Shown: positions 43,100-51,619 of the stretch, one piece after another | Position numbering within the stretch: the stretch's first letter is position 1 | How the letters are laid out: each line of letters opens with the position of its first letter | From: Pseudomonadota bacterium | Lineage (GTDB): Bacteria; Pseudomonadota; Gammaproteobacteria; Steroidobacterales; Steroidobacteraceae | Length of the DNA stretch: 64,000 nucleotides | Direction of reading: 5' to 3' | Assembly (NCBI GenBank): GCA_023391815.1 | Contig: JAEWAF010000136.1 | Coordinates: 111,264-175,263, forward strand | Notes under the pieces: model-generated | The model's database searches: none | Seen by the model: the letters and a program-made list of their open reading frames with translations, nothing else | Told to the model about the DNA's origin: nothing | Position numbers and translations under genes: made by a program

Positions 43100-43118
43100 G
43101 ATACCATCGAACGATGGG
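43100..43118 (+). promoter_or_regulatory. Candidate regulon operator, copy 14
   Basis: GATACCATCGAACGATGGG, ending 58 bases before the VOC start at 43177. The outer half is poorer than in the best copies, but an ATCG-centred symmetry is retained. Confidence 0.55.
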
Positions 43119-43176
43119 ACCGGAGCGGGTTCGCAGCTAGCGTGAGGCTCCCTAGCAAACCTTTGTGGAACCACTC

Positions 43177-43695
43177 ATGAACAACACTGCCAATGCTCTC
43201 GATGCCGCTCCTGAATATCTCAAGGCGCCCATAGGCGAGATGATGCTGGAGGTCGTCGTCATTCCTGTCTCGGACGTCGATCGAGCCAAGCGCTTCTATG
43301 CTGACCTGGGATGGCGACTCGACCTGGACTTCGCGGCAGGCGACGGCTATCGCGTCGTGCAGTTCACGCCGCCGGCCTCGTCTTGCTCCATCATCTTCGG
43401 CAAAGGAGTCACGGCGGCAGCGCCGGGTTCTACCCAGGGGCTACATCTCATCGTCGCGGATGTCCAGGCAATACGCAGCAAGTTGCGCGAGCGAGGTGTG
43501 GAGGTCAGTGGCCCGTTCCACGACTCCGGCGGAGTATTCCATCACGTCAACGGCGAATGTCGTGTCGATGCAGTCCATCCGCAGCGGAGCAGCTACGCCA
43601 CTTACGCTTCTTTCAAGGATCCGGATGGCAATGGCTGGTTCCTGCAGGAGGTCACGATTCGATTACCGGGACATGAGGCGCCGCTGCCCAAGTGA
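43177..43695 (+). CDS. VOC-family (glyoxalase-like) protein
   Basis: A 172-residue VOC protein: MLEVVVIPVSDVDRAKRFYADLGWRLDLDFAAGDGYRVVQF, SIIFGKGVTAAAPG, LIVADVQAIRSKLRERGVEVSGPFHD, YASFKDPDGNGWFLQEV. It is the paralogue of the VOC protein at 40420 but ends after the domain (LPGHEAPLPK). ATG 43177 is preferred to GTG 43165. Two operator copies lie upstream, and a divergent SDR operon has a third. Confidence 0.87.
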   Translation: MNNTANALDAAPEYLKAPIGEMMLEVVVIPVSDVDRAKRFYADLGWRLDLDFAAGDGYRVVQFTPPASSCSIIFGKGVTAAAPGSTQGLHLIVADVQAIRSKLRERGVEVSGPFHDSGGVFHHVNGECRVDAVHPQRSSYATYASFKDPDGNGWFLQEVTIRLPGHEAPLPK

Positions 43696-43708
43696 GGTAG
43701 TGGTCGAC

Positions 43709-43731
43709 GCGCGGCAGTGTGGCTGCCGCGC
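43709..43731. terminator. Hairpin between convergent VOC and Dps genes
   Basis: GCGCGGCAG and CTGCCGCGC form a nine-base stem with a five-base loop, extended by weaker flanking pairing (TCGAC...CTCGA). It sits between two converging genes. Confidence 0.7.
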
Positions 43732-43745
43732 CTCGACGATCGCGT

Positions 43746-44291
43746 TCACTCGCTGCAAGTGTGTGCGAGGTGCTCGCTGACGAACCAGGCCTGCAACTCG
43801 TTCACACGCAGCACACTGCCCACCAGAAGGTCGTTGGTCCCATCGTCGCCATGCTCGGCCGCCTCGCGGGCGAGCGGGCGCACCTCGGTGAGTAAGAACT
43901 CATGTGCATCACGCAGGCCGACCAGCTGGTCGATCGGCGATTGCACCCCACTGGTGACGCGCGCGATCCGGCTCTCCTGCACGACGTCGTGTGCAGTGGC
44001 TAGGGCCACGCCACCGAGCAGCTGGACTCGCTCCGCAAGCGAGTCGATGAGATCGAGTTGCTGCTCATGATGCTTGTCGAACAGCAGGTGCAGACCATAA
44101 AACGATGCGCCGGATGTCTGCCAATGCGCTTTCTTGTACAGATCACGCAACGCCATGGAGTGCGCCAGAATCCGGTTCAAGGCGCGCACAGAGCGATGGC
44201 GGGTCTCGGCACCGAGACCGATCCGCACCGGTGACAGGCTGCCGAAGGATTGCACGTCCTCAGGCGCGGTGGACTTCTCGAGCGTACTCAT
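43746..44291 (-). CDS. dps: Dps-family ferritin-like protein
   Basis: A 181-residue Dps: ferroxidase residues His-57 (KKAHWQTSG), His-68, Asp-72 (LLFDKHHEQQ), Asp-83 and Glu-87 (DLIDSLAERVQLLGG) are all present. Dps dodecamers oxidise Fe(II) with peroxide, store iron and shield DNA. The basic N-terminal tail is short, so DNA binding may be weak. ATG 44291 follows GAGGAG. It is the second gene after an FMN reductase (10-base gap), under operator copy 15, which links oxidative protection to the regulon. Confidence 0.88.
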   Translation of the reverse strand: MSTLEKSTAPEDVQSFGSLSPVRIGLGAETRHRSVRALNRILAHSMALRDLYKKAHWQTSGASFYGLHLLFDKHHEQQLDLIDSLAERVQLLGGVALATAHDVVQESRIARVTSGVQSPIDQLVGLRDAHEFLLTEVRPLAREAAEHGDDGTNDLLVGSVLRVNELQAWFVSEHLAHTCSE

Positions 44292-44301
44292 TACTTGCTC
44301 C

Positions 44302-44877
44302 TCATTGCCGTTGTGACGAAGCATGCCGCAGCGATCGCAGGGCGCCGCCCCAGGCAATCAACTGATCCACCAATGTGCCGACTTCGCTTTCATGTCGAGC
44401 CGCCGGTTTGAAAACCGAGAAGTTCTCGAAGTCCGTGAACAGGGAGAGACTGATGTGCGCGCGCACGTCAGCGATCATCAGTTCAGCCATTACAGTACGG
44501 AGGTGCTCGACGGCACGCACGCCACCGGCGCTGCCATAGCTCACAAAGCCCGCAGCTTTGTTGTTCCATTCTGCGTACACGAAATCGATAGCATTCTTGA
44601 GCGCGCCAGAAATGCCGTGGTTGTACTCGGGCGTGACGAATACATAGGCATCGAAGGCGGCGATGGTGTCAGCCCACCTTTTCGTGTGCGAGTGACTGTA
44701 ACGCCCGAGACTGGGGGGAATGGGCTCATCCAGTAGCGGAAGGTCATACGCCGCGATGTCGACGAGCTCGAAATCTGCGTCGGTACGCCTGGAGGCAACA
44801 TCGAGCACCCAGCGGGCGACCGATTCATTGAGGCGTCCAGGTCGCGTGCTGCCTGTGACAATTGCAATTCTGACCAT
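44302..44877 (-). CDS. NADPH-dependent FMN reductase-like flavoprotein
   Basis: A 191-residue flavodoxin-like protein: IAIVTGSTRPGRLNESVARWV (FMN phosphate loop), LPLLDEPIPPSLG, TPEYNHGISGALKNAIDFVY and FVSYGSAGGVRAVEHLR. These are hallmark segments of the NADPH-dependent FMN reductase/ArsH/ChrR group, which reduce quinones, chromate or azo dyes. It heads the operon with dps. The start at 44877 gives the normal family N-terminus. Confidence 0.9.
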   Translation of the reverse strand: MVRIAIVTGSTRPGRLNESVARWVLDVASRRTDADFELVDIAAYDLPLLDEPIPPSLGRYSHSHTKRWADTIAAFDAYVFVTPEYNHGISGALKNAIDFVYAEWNNKAAGFVSYGSAGGVRAVEHLRTVMAELMIADVRAHISLSLFTDFENFSVFKPAARHESEVGTLVDQLIAWGGALRSLRHASSQRQ

Positions 44878-44927
44878 GATCGATCTCCTGGTGGGTCGGA
44901 GAATCACAGCAGAGTCCACTGGCCCGG

Positions 44928-44946
44928 GCGATTGCACGATGGTGTC
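44928..44946 (-). promoter_or_regulatory. Candidate regulon operator, copy 15
   Basis: On the minus strand GACACCATCGTGCAATCGC, 50 bases upstream of the FMN reductase start. It differs from copy 2 at only two positions. Confidence 0.72.
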
Positions 44947-44952
44947 GGTGAG

Positions 44953-46938
44953 TCAGGCGGGGGTGCACGGAACGCAGAAGGAAACCGCCGTGCCCGGCCC
45001 GTTGTTCGGGTTTGCCCAAAGCTTGCCGCCGTGACGCTCGAGAATGGACCGGCTCACGGACAAGCCGATACCCATGCCATTGGGCTTGGTCGTGTAGAAC
45101 GCCTCGAAGATCTTGTCGAGGTCGGCGGATGCAATGCCACAACCAGTGTCTGCAACGGTGAGCTGCACCATGTTGGCAATCTGCGCCGTCTTGATGGTGA
45201 TCTGGCGCTGCCGGTGGTCACTCGCGTCGATTGCATCGCCAGCGTTCAAGACGAGGTTCAGGATGACCTGCTGCAACTGAATCCGGTCGCCCACCGCAGG
45301 CGGCAGTGCTTTATCCAGATGCGCGATGAGGGTAATCCGGCGCCTCTGCATGTCGTGCGAGCAGAGGGCGATGACCTCTTGAGTCGCTTCATTCAGATCG
45401 AACGACTCGGCGGAAAATTCCTGGTGTCGAAACAGGTTTCGCAGGCGCTTGATCACCTCGGACGCACGAGTTCCGTCGCGCATGAGGCGTTCTACAGCCT
45501 TGATCGCGCGCTCGCGATCGGGCTGACTGGAAGTAAGCATGCGCAGGCATGCACTTGCATTGGTGATGATGCCGGAGAGTGGCTGGTTGACTTCGTGGGC
45601 GATCGACGCAGCCAACTCTCCGAGGCTGGCTACCCGCGTCACATGGGCAAGTTCGGACCGCACTTTGTCGATCGCCTGCTCGGTGAGACGGCGATGCGTG
45701 ATGTCCTGTGCTATTCCCACGCATTCCATGCGCCCGTCCTCATAACGGAACACGCGAGTCGAGCACCTGAAATGCTTTACCCGGCCGTCCAGCATCAGGT
45801 GCCGCTCTTCAATCTCAGGAATGTCCTCGCCCCTGAAGATACGCCTGATTCTCTCCTCAACCACAGGACGGTCTTCCGGATGAACGCGGGGCAGGAGGTT
45901 CAGGGACATGGGTTCGACACTGGGGTCGAGCTCCCAATTGCGGTACTCCTGCGCCGACCACATCAGTTTGTTGTTGATCACGTCCCAATAAAACGAGCCG
46001 GTAGCGGAAAGGCGCTCGGCGCTCTCGAGCAGTGATTCCCGCCGCCGCAATTCGTCCTGGGTCCGAGCGCGTTCGATGGCAATGCTCGCAATTCGAGTCA
46101 AGCGCCCGATGAGGCTGCGATGCTCGGGCTGCACGGCAGCCGGGCTGTGGTAATAGAGCGATAGTGTGCCGAGCAGTGACCCGCTCTTCGAGGAGAAAGG
46201 TGTGCTCCATGCGGACGTGATTCCGCGCTTCACGAGCTGTGCCTGTAGTGGGAATCGGCTCCAGCGAGGATCGTCTCGCAGATTCTCTGCAATGACTTCG
46301 GCGTTCGTAGCTGCGGCCGTGCCCGAGGGCGAGCAGTCACCTTTGACAAGCACGGGCGGTGTCGAGCTGATTTCCAGCGGAAGTGAAGAAACAATGGTGT
46401 GTTCGAAACTCAGGCCGGTTGGGTCGGTGGTGCGTATTTCGCAATGGCAGTCGGGCACAGTCTGTTCGGCCACCTGACACAGCGTGGTCAGCACTTCGCG
46501 CAGCGGTCGGCTGCATGCGATCGAGTCGAAGAGGCGCCGTTCACCTTCCAGCAGGATTGCCGCTCGTTTACGGTCTTCGATGTCGACATTGACGCCATAC
46601 CACTCGACGACGCTGCCATTCGCATCACGCACCGGCTTCGAACGGAACGAGAACCAGCGATACACCCCATCGTGACGCCGCATCCTTGCTTCCACCTCGC
46701 ACTCGCGAGGGGCGGCTGCAACTTGTTCCCACGCCGCCAGGACGACTGCGACATCCTCCGGGTGAATCACGCTGATCCATTGCCAGTCGCAGACCTGCTC
46801 GAGCTGCAAGCCGACATAGTCCAGATACCGTCGGTTGAAGAAATGGCCGGTCCCGTCGGCGCGAGCCGACCAGGCCATGGCGGGCATCGAATCGATGATG
46901 ACTTGCGGATGAGAGTCTGGCTGCGCCATCGTTTGCAT
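44953..46938 (-). CDS. FixL-like sensor histidine kinase (PAS-GAF-PAS)
   Basis: A 661-residue soluble kinase: PAS (about 12-130, IDSMPAMAWSARADGTGHFFNRRYLDYVG), GAF-like (135-295), PAS (300-420), H-box AASIAHEVNQPLSGIITNASAC with His-448, HATPase with DRIQLQQVILNLVLNAGDAI and GMGIGLSVSRSILERHGG. Its ATG is directly after the TonB receptor stop (TAGATG), so the two are translated together. It is a near-paralogue of the kinase on the other side of that receptor. Confidence 0.91.
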   Translation of the reverse strand: MQTMAQPDSHPQVIIDSMPAMAWSARADGTGHFFNRRYLDYVGLQLEQVCDWQWISVIHPEDVAVVLAAWEQVAAAPRECEVEARMRRHDGVYRWFSFRSKPVRDANGSVVEWYGVNVDIEDRKRAAILLEGERRLFDSIACSRPLREVLTTLCQVAEQTVPDCHCEIRTTDPTGLSFEHTIVSSLPLEISSTPPVLVKGDCSPSGTAAATNAEVIAENLRDDPRWSRFPLQAQLVKRGITSAWSTPFSSKSGSLLGTLSLYYHSPAAVQPEHRSLIGRLTRIASIAIERARTQDELRRRESLLESAERLSATGSFYWDVINNKLMWSAQEYRNWELDPSVEPMSLNLLPRVHPEDRPVVEERIRRIFRGEDIPEIEERHLMLDGRVKHFRCSTRVFRYEDGRMECVGIAQDITHRRLTEQAIDKVRSELAHVTRVASLGELAASIAHEVNQPLSGIITNASACLRMLTSSQPDRERAIKAVERLMRDGTRASEVIKRLRNLFRHQEFSAESFDLNEATQEVIALCSHDMQRRRITLIAHLDKALPPAVGDRIQLQQVILNLVLNAGDAIDASDHRQRQITIKTAQIANMVQLTVADTGCGIASADLDKIFEAFYTTKPNGMGIGLSVSRSILERHGGKLWANPNNGPGTAVSFCVPCTPA

Positions 46939-49431
46939 CTATTTGTTGAACGGACGTGCGGTGAGCCGCAGCCACACCTCGCGACCTTGTCCATAGGCGC
47001 AGAGGATCTCACCCGATCCCGCCGGCCCACGGACCGGTGCGCCAGAAATCATGCCCGGGAAAGCGGCGCCGGCGGGATAGTTGACGTCGTAACAGCCGCC
47101 GGTCGTGAATCGATTGGTCAGGTTGTTTCCAATGAGCGCCACTTCCCAGCGATCGTCCTGTGTCTTGAGCCGGAGGTTGACAAACAGCTTGGTGAAGTCC
47201 GCCTGGTCGCCGTGCTGCCGGCGACCCAGATCAACCAGGTAATCCGAGGAGTACTGCAGTCCTGCGCCCAGGCCGAGATCGAAGCTCGCACCGACCGCTG
47301 TTTCATAGTCAACATTGAAATTCGCCTGCATGGACGGGGCGCGTGGCAGACGCGTTCCAGACAGGTCCTGTCCGTTGTAGCGCACCGGCAGACCTTGCGC
47401 CGGCCCGATGGCGTAATAACCGGCCGCGATTTCCGCTGGATCCGTGACGGGTGAAGGCTGCAGGTTGCAGCCCTCGGCGATGGTCTGGCCGGGATAGCAG
47501 GGTGCGTTCACGAAGCGGGTGAATCGGCCATGGTTCCAGTTCATCGCGCCCGAGAGGCTCAAGCCCTGGATCCGATTCGGTTGATAGCGCAAAGCGAAGT
47601 CGACCCCATACACTTCAGCTGCACCCGCATTGAATGTCTTCAATCCCGGAATGCCGCTGGCACGGACTTGAACGAGCCCCACCTGCAACCCGCTATACCT
47701 ATAACGATAGGCGGCAAGATCGAAGAACAGCTCGCGACCGCCGGCATATCCCTTCAAGCCGATCTCGCCGCCCCGGCCGCGCTCGTCACCGAATGAATTG
47801 TCTTCGCCGGGGTTGAGCGGAAAGTTGATGTTGTAGGAACCGGATTTGTAGCCTTCCTTGAGCGAGGCAAACACAGTCAGATCTTTGCTCGGCAGCCAGG
47901 AAACAGTCAGCTCCGGCGACCAGTTGCTCGAATGCAAACGAGGCAGGGGCGAGGGCATGGCCGCATTCTGGACACCGGTGTAGGCGCCGGTCACATCGTA
48001 GATCACTGCGTGATCGCTGCGTTCCTCATCTGTCCAGCGTACGCCGCCCGCAATTTCGAGGGTCTGCACGGGTCGGAATCGGAGTTGAGAGAAGAGGGCG
48101 ACCGATTGAATGTCCACATCGTGCGAGCCTTTCAAAACTGTCGCTGGGAAGCCGTAAAAGCGGTTGCCCGGTACGGTGGTTTCGCTTTCGATGTTCGCGT
48201 CCTGGATGAATGCGCCGCTCGTAAAAGCGAACGCGCCGAGCTCGGCGTTGAGGCGGAATTCCTGGGCCACTTCCTGCCGACCGAACACTTTGATGACTGA
48301 CAGTGGCGGCGCTGCGCCGCCGGCCCAGGGGCCATTCTGCAGTCCATCCAGATCCAGATCGTAGTAGCTCGTCAGAGAAGTCAGTGTGAGCCGGGGCGCG
48401 ACGGCCCAATTCATCTCCAGCGTACCGAAACGCTGGTCGGTGTCGGTGTATCCGACTCCGTTATTCGGCACGCCTGCAAAGTTGCGCGGATCCAGATCGA
48501 TCGTGTTGACGTTGCGATCCGCCCGGCAGTTCTCGTTCGGGCTGAACAGCGAGGGCACAGATAGGCCTACGTCCGGCAAGTAGTTGCGCGTTCCATCGGG
48601 ACAGTAGACGAGTTGCGCAGGCACTCCGCCGAGGACCCGATCATGTGTGGCGTTGAGTTTCAGGCGTGCCGTGAACGCTTCGCCGGGCCGGTACGAGGCG
48701 GTGAGGCGGTGATAGTGCGATCGCTTCTGGCCGATATGATCGTCTGGCTGCCGGCCCCCGGTTTCGGGCAGGGCCACCGCGGTGTTACGAAAATAGCCGT
48801 CGGCGGAGATGAATTGCGATGCGAGCCTCAGTCTGAGCGTATCGCTTACCGGGCCCGAGACTATGACGTCCGTGCGCCACTCCTCGGCGCTGTTTTCATA
48901 CGCCTCGCGCCCGATGAGCTCGAAACTGTCGCCTGGATCTGCGGTCCGAATGGCAATGACGCCGCCTGGACTGTTCTTGCCAAAGAACAGTGGCTGCGGG
49001 CCCTTCAGAATTTCGATCCTCTCCATGTCGAAGACACCGACCGAATAGGCCGCGCCTTGACCGAGCTGCAAACCATCGAGGTTCAGTGCCACCGACTGAT
49101 CGATGCCGGGATCGAGCAGGCTGGCGCCGACGCCCCGAAGCGAGACCTCGGTGCCCACTTCGATCGACGAGGCGCCGAGCAGCAATCCCGGCGTCAATGC
49201 GGCCACATCAAACAGATCGTTGACCTGCCTGCTGTCGATCGCTTCGGTGTGAAGCACTGAAGCTACCACCGGAACTCGCAACGATTCCTCCTCGCGCTTG
49301 CGTGCGGTGACGATGACCTCGTCGCTCAACCCCGAACTCTGCGCCAGCGCTGCCGACATCGGTTCCAGTGCTATCGCACACATCACCACAGTGCTGGCGG
49401 CGTCGCGCGCCAGCTCGAATGTTCGATTCAT
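46939..49431 (-). CDS. TonB-dependent outer-membrane receptor between two kinases
   Basis: About 830 residues: signal peptide (MNRTFELARDAASTVVMCAIALEPMSAALAQ), TonB box DEVIVTARK, plug with LTPGLLLGASSIEVGTEVSLRGVG, MERIEILKGPQPLFFGKNSPGGVI, and a full barrel ending REVWLRLTARPFNK. The last residues NK follow the usual terminal Phe. Two starts compete: 49431 behind GAAGGGG, and an in-frame ATG at 49470 behind GGGAGG. Both lie inside the upstream kinase frame. The tandem kinase-receptor-kinase order suggests that uptake through this receptor and signalling are linked. Confidence 0.9.
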   Translation of the reverse strand: MNRTFELARDAASTVVMCAIALEPMSAALAQSSGLSDEVIVTARKREEESLRVPVVASVLHTEAIDSRQVNDLFDVAALTPGLLLGASSIEVGTEVSLRGVGASLLDPGIDQSVALNLDGLQLGQGAAYSVGVFDMERIEILKGPQPLFFGKNSPGGVIAIRTADPGDSFELIGREAYENSAEEWRTDVIVSGPVSDTLRLRLASQFISADGYFRNTAVALPETGGRQPDDHIGQKRSHYHRLTASYRPGEAFTARLKLNATHDRVLGGVPAQLVYCPDGTRNYLPDVGLSVPSLFSPNENCRADRNVNTIDLDPRNFAGVPNNGVGYTDTDQRFGTLEMNWAVAPRLTLTSLTSYYDLDLDGLQNGPWAGGAAPPLSVIKVFGRQEVAQEFRLNAELGAFAFTSGAFIQDANIESETTVPGNRFYGFPATVLKGSHDVDIQSVALFSQLRFRPVQTLEIAGGVRWTDEERSDHAVIYDVTGAYTGVQNAAMPSPLPRLHSSNWSPELTVSWLPSKDLTVFASLKEGYKSGSYNINFPLNPGEDNSFGDERGRGGEIGLKGYAGGRELFFDLAAYRYRYSGLQVGLVQVRASGIPGLKTFNAGAAEVYGVDFALRYQPNRIQGLSLSGAMNWNHGRFTRFVNAPCYPGQTIAEGCNLQPSPVTDPAEIAAGYYAIGPAQGLPVRYNGQDLSGTRLPRAPSMQANFNVDYETAVGASFDLGLGAGLQYSSDYLVDLGRRQHGDQADFTKLFVNLRLKTQDDRWEVALIGNNLTNRFTTGGCYDVNYPAGAAFPGMISGAPVRGPAGSGEILCAYGQGREVWLRLTARPFNK

Positions 49432-51535
49432 CATGCACCCCTTCGATCCTATTGATTTCCTGTCGCGCATCGTCCCTCCCACGAGGCGCGCACGGAATGG
49501 AAAAGGAAAAGCTCGAGCCGGGTCCCTCGTTCGCGGTCACCCAGAGCTTGCCCTCATGGCGATCAACGATGGACTTGCTCACCGACAAGCCAATGCCCAT
49601 GCCATTGGGCTTGGTCGTGTAGAACGCCTCGAAGATCCTGTTGAGATCAGCGGGCGCGATGCCACTGCCGGTATCTCGGATGGTGAGCTGGACGAGGCCG
49701 GGCGCAGGCTGAGCAGTCTTGATGGCAATGTGTCGTTCATCGGCAGCGCCGACCGCATCGGCCGCGTTCAAAACCAGGTTGAGGATGACCTGCTGCAGCT
49801 GGATGCGGTCGCCTACCACGGACGGCAGTGCTTGATCGAGATCCACACCGAGCGTGATCCGACGTCGCCGCAAGTCGTGCGAGCAGATCGCGATGACTTC
49901 CTGAGCCGCTTCGTTCAAGTTGAACGACTCCGCAACGAAGTCCTGGCGTCGGAACAGATTCCTCAGGCGCTTGACAACCTCGGAGGCCCGGTTGCCGTCG
50001 CGCATGATCCGCGTAATCGCTTGGATCGTGCGCTGGGCATCGAGCCGGTCTGACGTGAGCATGCGCAAGCACGCGCTTGCGTTGGTAACGATGCCTGCGA
50101 GCGGCTGATTGACCTCGTGGGCGATGGATGCTGCCAGCTCTCCAAGGCTGGTCACCCGTGTCACATGCGCAAGTTCGGAGCGGACTTCGTCGAGTGCGTC
50201 CTCGGCAAGTCGGCGCCGCGTAACGTCCTGTGCCACGCCAACGCATTCCCGGCGTCCGTCCTGGTGCGTGACGACCTGGTATGCGGTACTCAGGTATTTG
50301 ATCCGGCCGTCCGGCATGAGTAATCGATACTCGCCATCGGGACAGGCTTCGCCGTTGAGCGCCCGCACGGTATTTTCGTAGATTCTCTGGGCATCCTCGG
50401 GATGGACGGTCGCGAGCAGGTCCAGGTGGACGGGATCGAGGCTTTCATCGAGCTCGTGAATCCGGTACATCTGCGTCGACCAGACCAGCTTGTTGTTGTT
50501 CAAGTCCCAGGAGAAGGAACCAGTCTCGCTAATGCGCTCGGCCGTTTCGAGCAGATACTGTCGCCGGCGAAGCTCATCTTCGGCTCGCAGGCGCTCGATC
50601 GCGATGCTCGCGATGCGCGCCATGCGCTCGATGGTGTCGTGATCGCCGGCCTGCGGGCTCGATGACGTGCGGCGATAGATACACAGCGTGCCGAGCACAG
50701 TGCCCGTGCTCATCAAGAATGGCGTGCTCCAAGCCGATCTCAGCCCATAGGTCAGAAGGCGCGCTTGCACGGGCATTCCCTGCCAGCGCGCATCCGTCTG
50801 CAGGTCCACTGCTATGACGGGAGTGTTGCTGGTGGCGGCAAGCCCGGCCGGTGAGAGGTCATCGGTCAGGGCAGTTCCAACGTACGCGGCACTGAACTCT
50901 GACGGCAGAGAAGGCGCGAGCACATATTCAAAGAGCGTCCGAGTCCGGTCGACGACTCGCACCTCGCAGTGACACAGGGGAAAAGTTCGTTCGACGGCTT
51001 CGCACAAGGTGCTCAGCACTTCCGGTAGCGGACGACTTGAGGCAATCAACTCCAGCAGTTGCCGTTCGGCCTCGATCATGTTGGCCGCGCGCTTTTGCTC
51101 GTCGATATCGACGTTGACCCCATACCACTTGATGACGTTCCCATCCGGGTCGCAAACCGGGTTCGCCCGGAACGAGAACCATCGATACATCCCGTCGTGG
51201 CGCCTTATTCTGGCTTCGAGCTCGCTGGCGGCCGGGGAAGCGCGCAGTGCCTCCCACGCCTTCATCAAGGGACGCACGTCATCAGGATGAATGACGCTCG
51301 CCCATCCCCAATCGCACACTTGTTCTAGCGCGAGCCCGACGTAGTCCAGATAGTGGCGATTGAAAAACTCTCCGGTGCCGTCCGAGCGCGCCGACCAGGC
51401 CATCGCCGGGATCGAGTCAATGACGTGCTGAAGCTTGAGATCGCTCGAAGCGCTCATGGCGGTCGTCGCCTTTTCGCGCCGAATTTGCGCATGGGTGCTT
51501 TCCGCGGCCGATGATGGATGTGTAATTACGTTCAC
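49208..51535 (-). CDS. FixL-like sensor histidine kinase with a C-terminal run-on
   Basis: A 775-residue frame: PAS, GAF-like and PAS domains as in the paralogue at 44953, H-box AASIAHEVNQPLAGIVTNASAC with His-473, HATPase with DRIQLQQVILNLVLNAADAV and GMGIGLSVSKSIVDRHEG. The kinase fold ends near FSFSIPCAP (about 49500), where the paralogue stops two residues later. This frame continues for about 95 more residues in low-complexity Arg/Gly/Ser sequence, overlapping the receptor gene in another frame. The stop codon was probably lost. Start GTG 51535; ATG 51457 is an alternative. Confidence 0.87.
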   Translation of the reverse strand: MNVITHPSSAAESTHAQIRREKATTAMSASSDLKLQHVIDSIPAMAWSARSDGTGEFFNRHYLDYVGLALEQVCDWGWASVIHPDDVRPLMKAWEALRASPAASELEARIRRHDGMYRWFSFRANPVCDPDGNVIKWYGVNVDIDEQKRAANMIEAERQLLELIASSRPLPEVLSTLCEAVERTFPLCHCEVRVVDRTRTLFEYVLAPSLPSEFSAAYVGTALTDDLSPAGLAATSNTPVIAVDLQTDARWQGMPVQARLLTYGLRSAWSTPFLMSTGTVLGTLCIYRRTSSSPQAGDHDTIERMARIASIAIERLRAEDELRRRQYLLETAERISETGSFSWDLNNNKLVWSTQMYRIHELDESLDPVHLDLLATVHPEDAQRIYENTVRALNGEACPDGEYRLLMPDGRIKYLSTAYQVVTHQDGRRECVGVAQDVTRRRLAEDALDEVRSELAHVTRVTSLGELAASIAHEVNQPLAGIVTNASACLRMLTSDRLDAQRTIQAITRIMRDGNRASEVVKRLRNLFRRQDFVAESFNLNEAAQEVIAICSHDLRRRRITLGVDLDQALPSVVGDRIQLQQVILNLVLNAADAVGAADERHIAIKTAQPAPGLVQLTIRDTGSGIAPADLNRIFEAFYTTKPNGMGIGLSVSKSIVDRHEGKLWVTANEGPGSSFSFSIPCAPRGRDDARQEINRIEGVHDESNIRAGARRRQHCGDVCDSTGTDVGSAGAEFGVERRGHRHRTQARGGIVASSGGSFSASHRSDRQQAGQRSV

Positions 51536-51563
51536 ACATCATCGCTTTCCGGTGCTGCGATCG

Positions 51564-51582
51564 CCATTGATACCAAGGTATT
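51564..51582 (-). promoter_or_regulatory. Candidate regulon operator, copy 16
   Basis: On the minus strand AATACCTTGGTATCAATGG; the core ATACCTTGGTAT is a perfect 12-base palindrome. It is 28 bases from the kinase GTG at 51535 and 107 from the alternative ATG. Confidence 0.62.
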
Positions 51583-51619
51583 GGTGCCTGAGGCTGAGGT
51601 TTATGCCTATGGATGCGCG

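Noticed and set aside
44932..46035. 367-codon plus-strand frame opposite a kinase
   Set aside because: Antisense to a kinase with all conserved boxes; no independent support.
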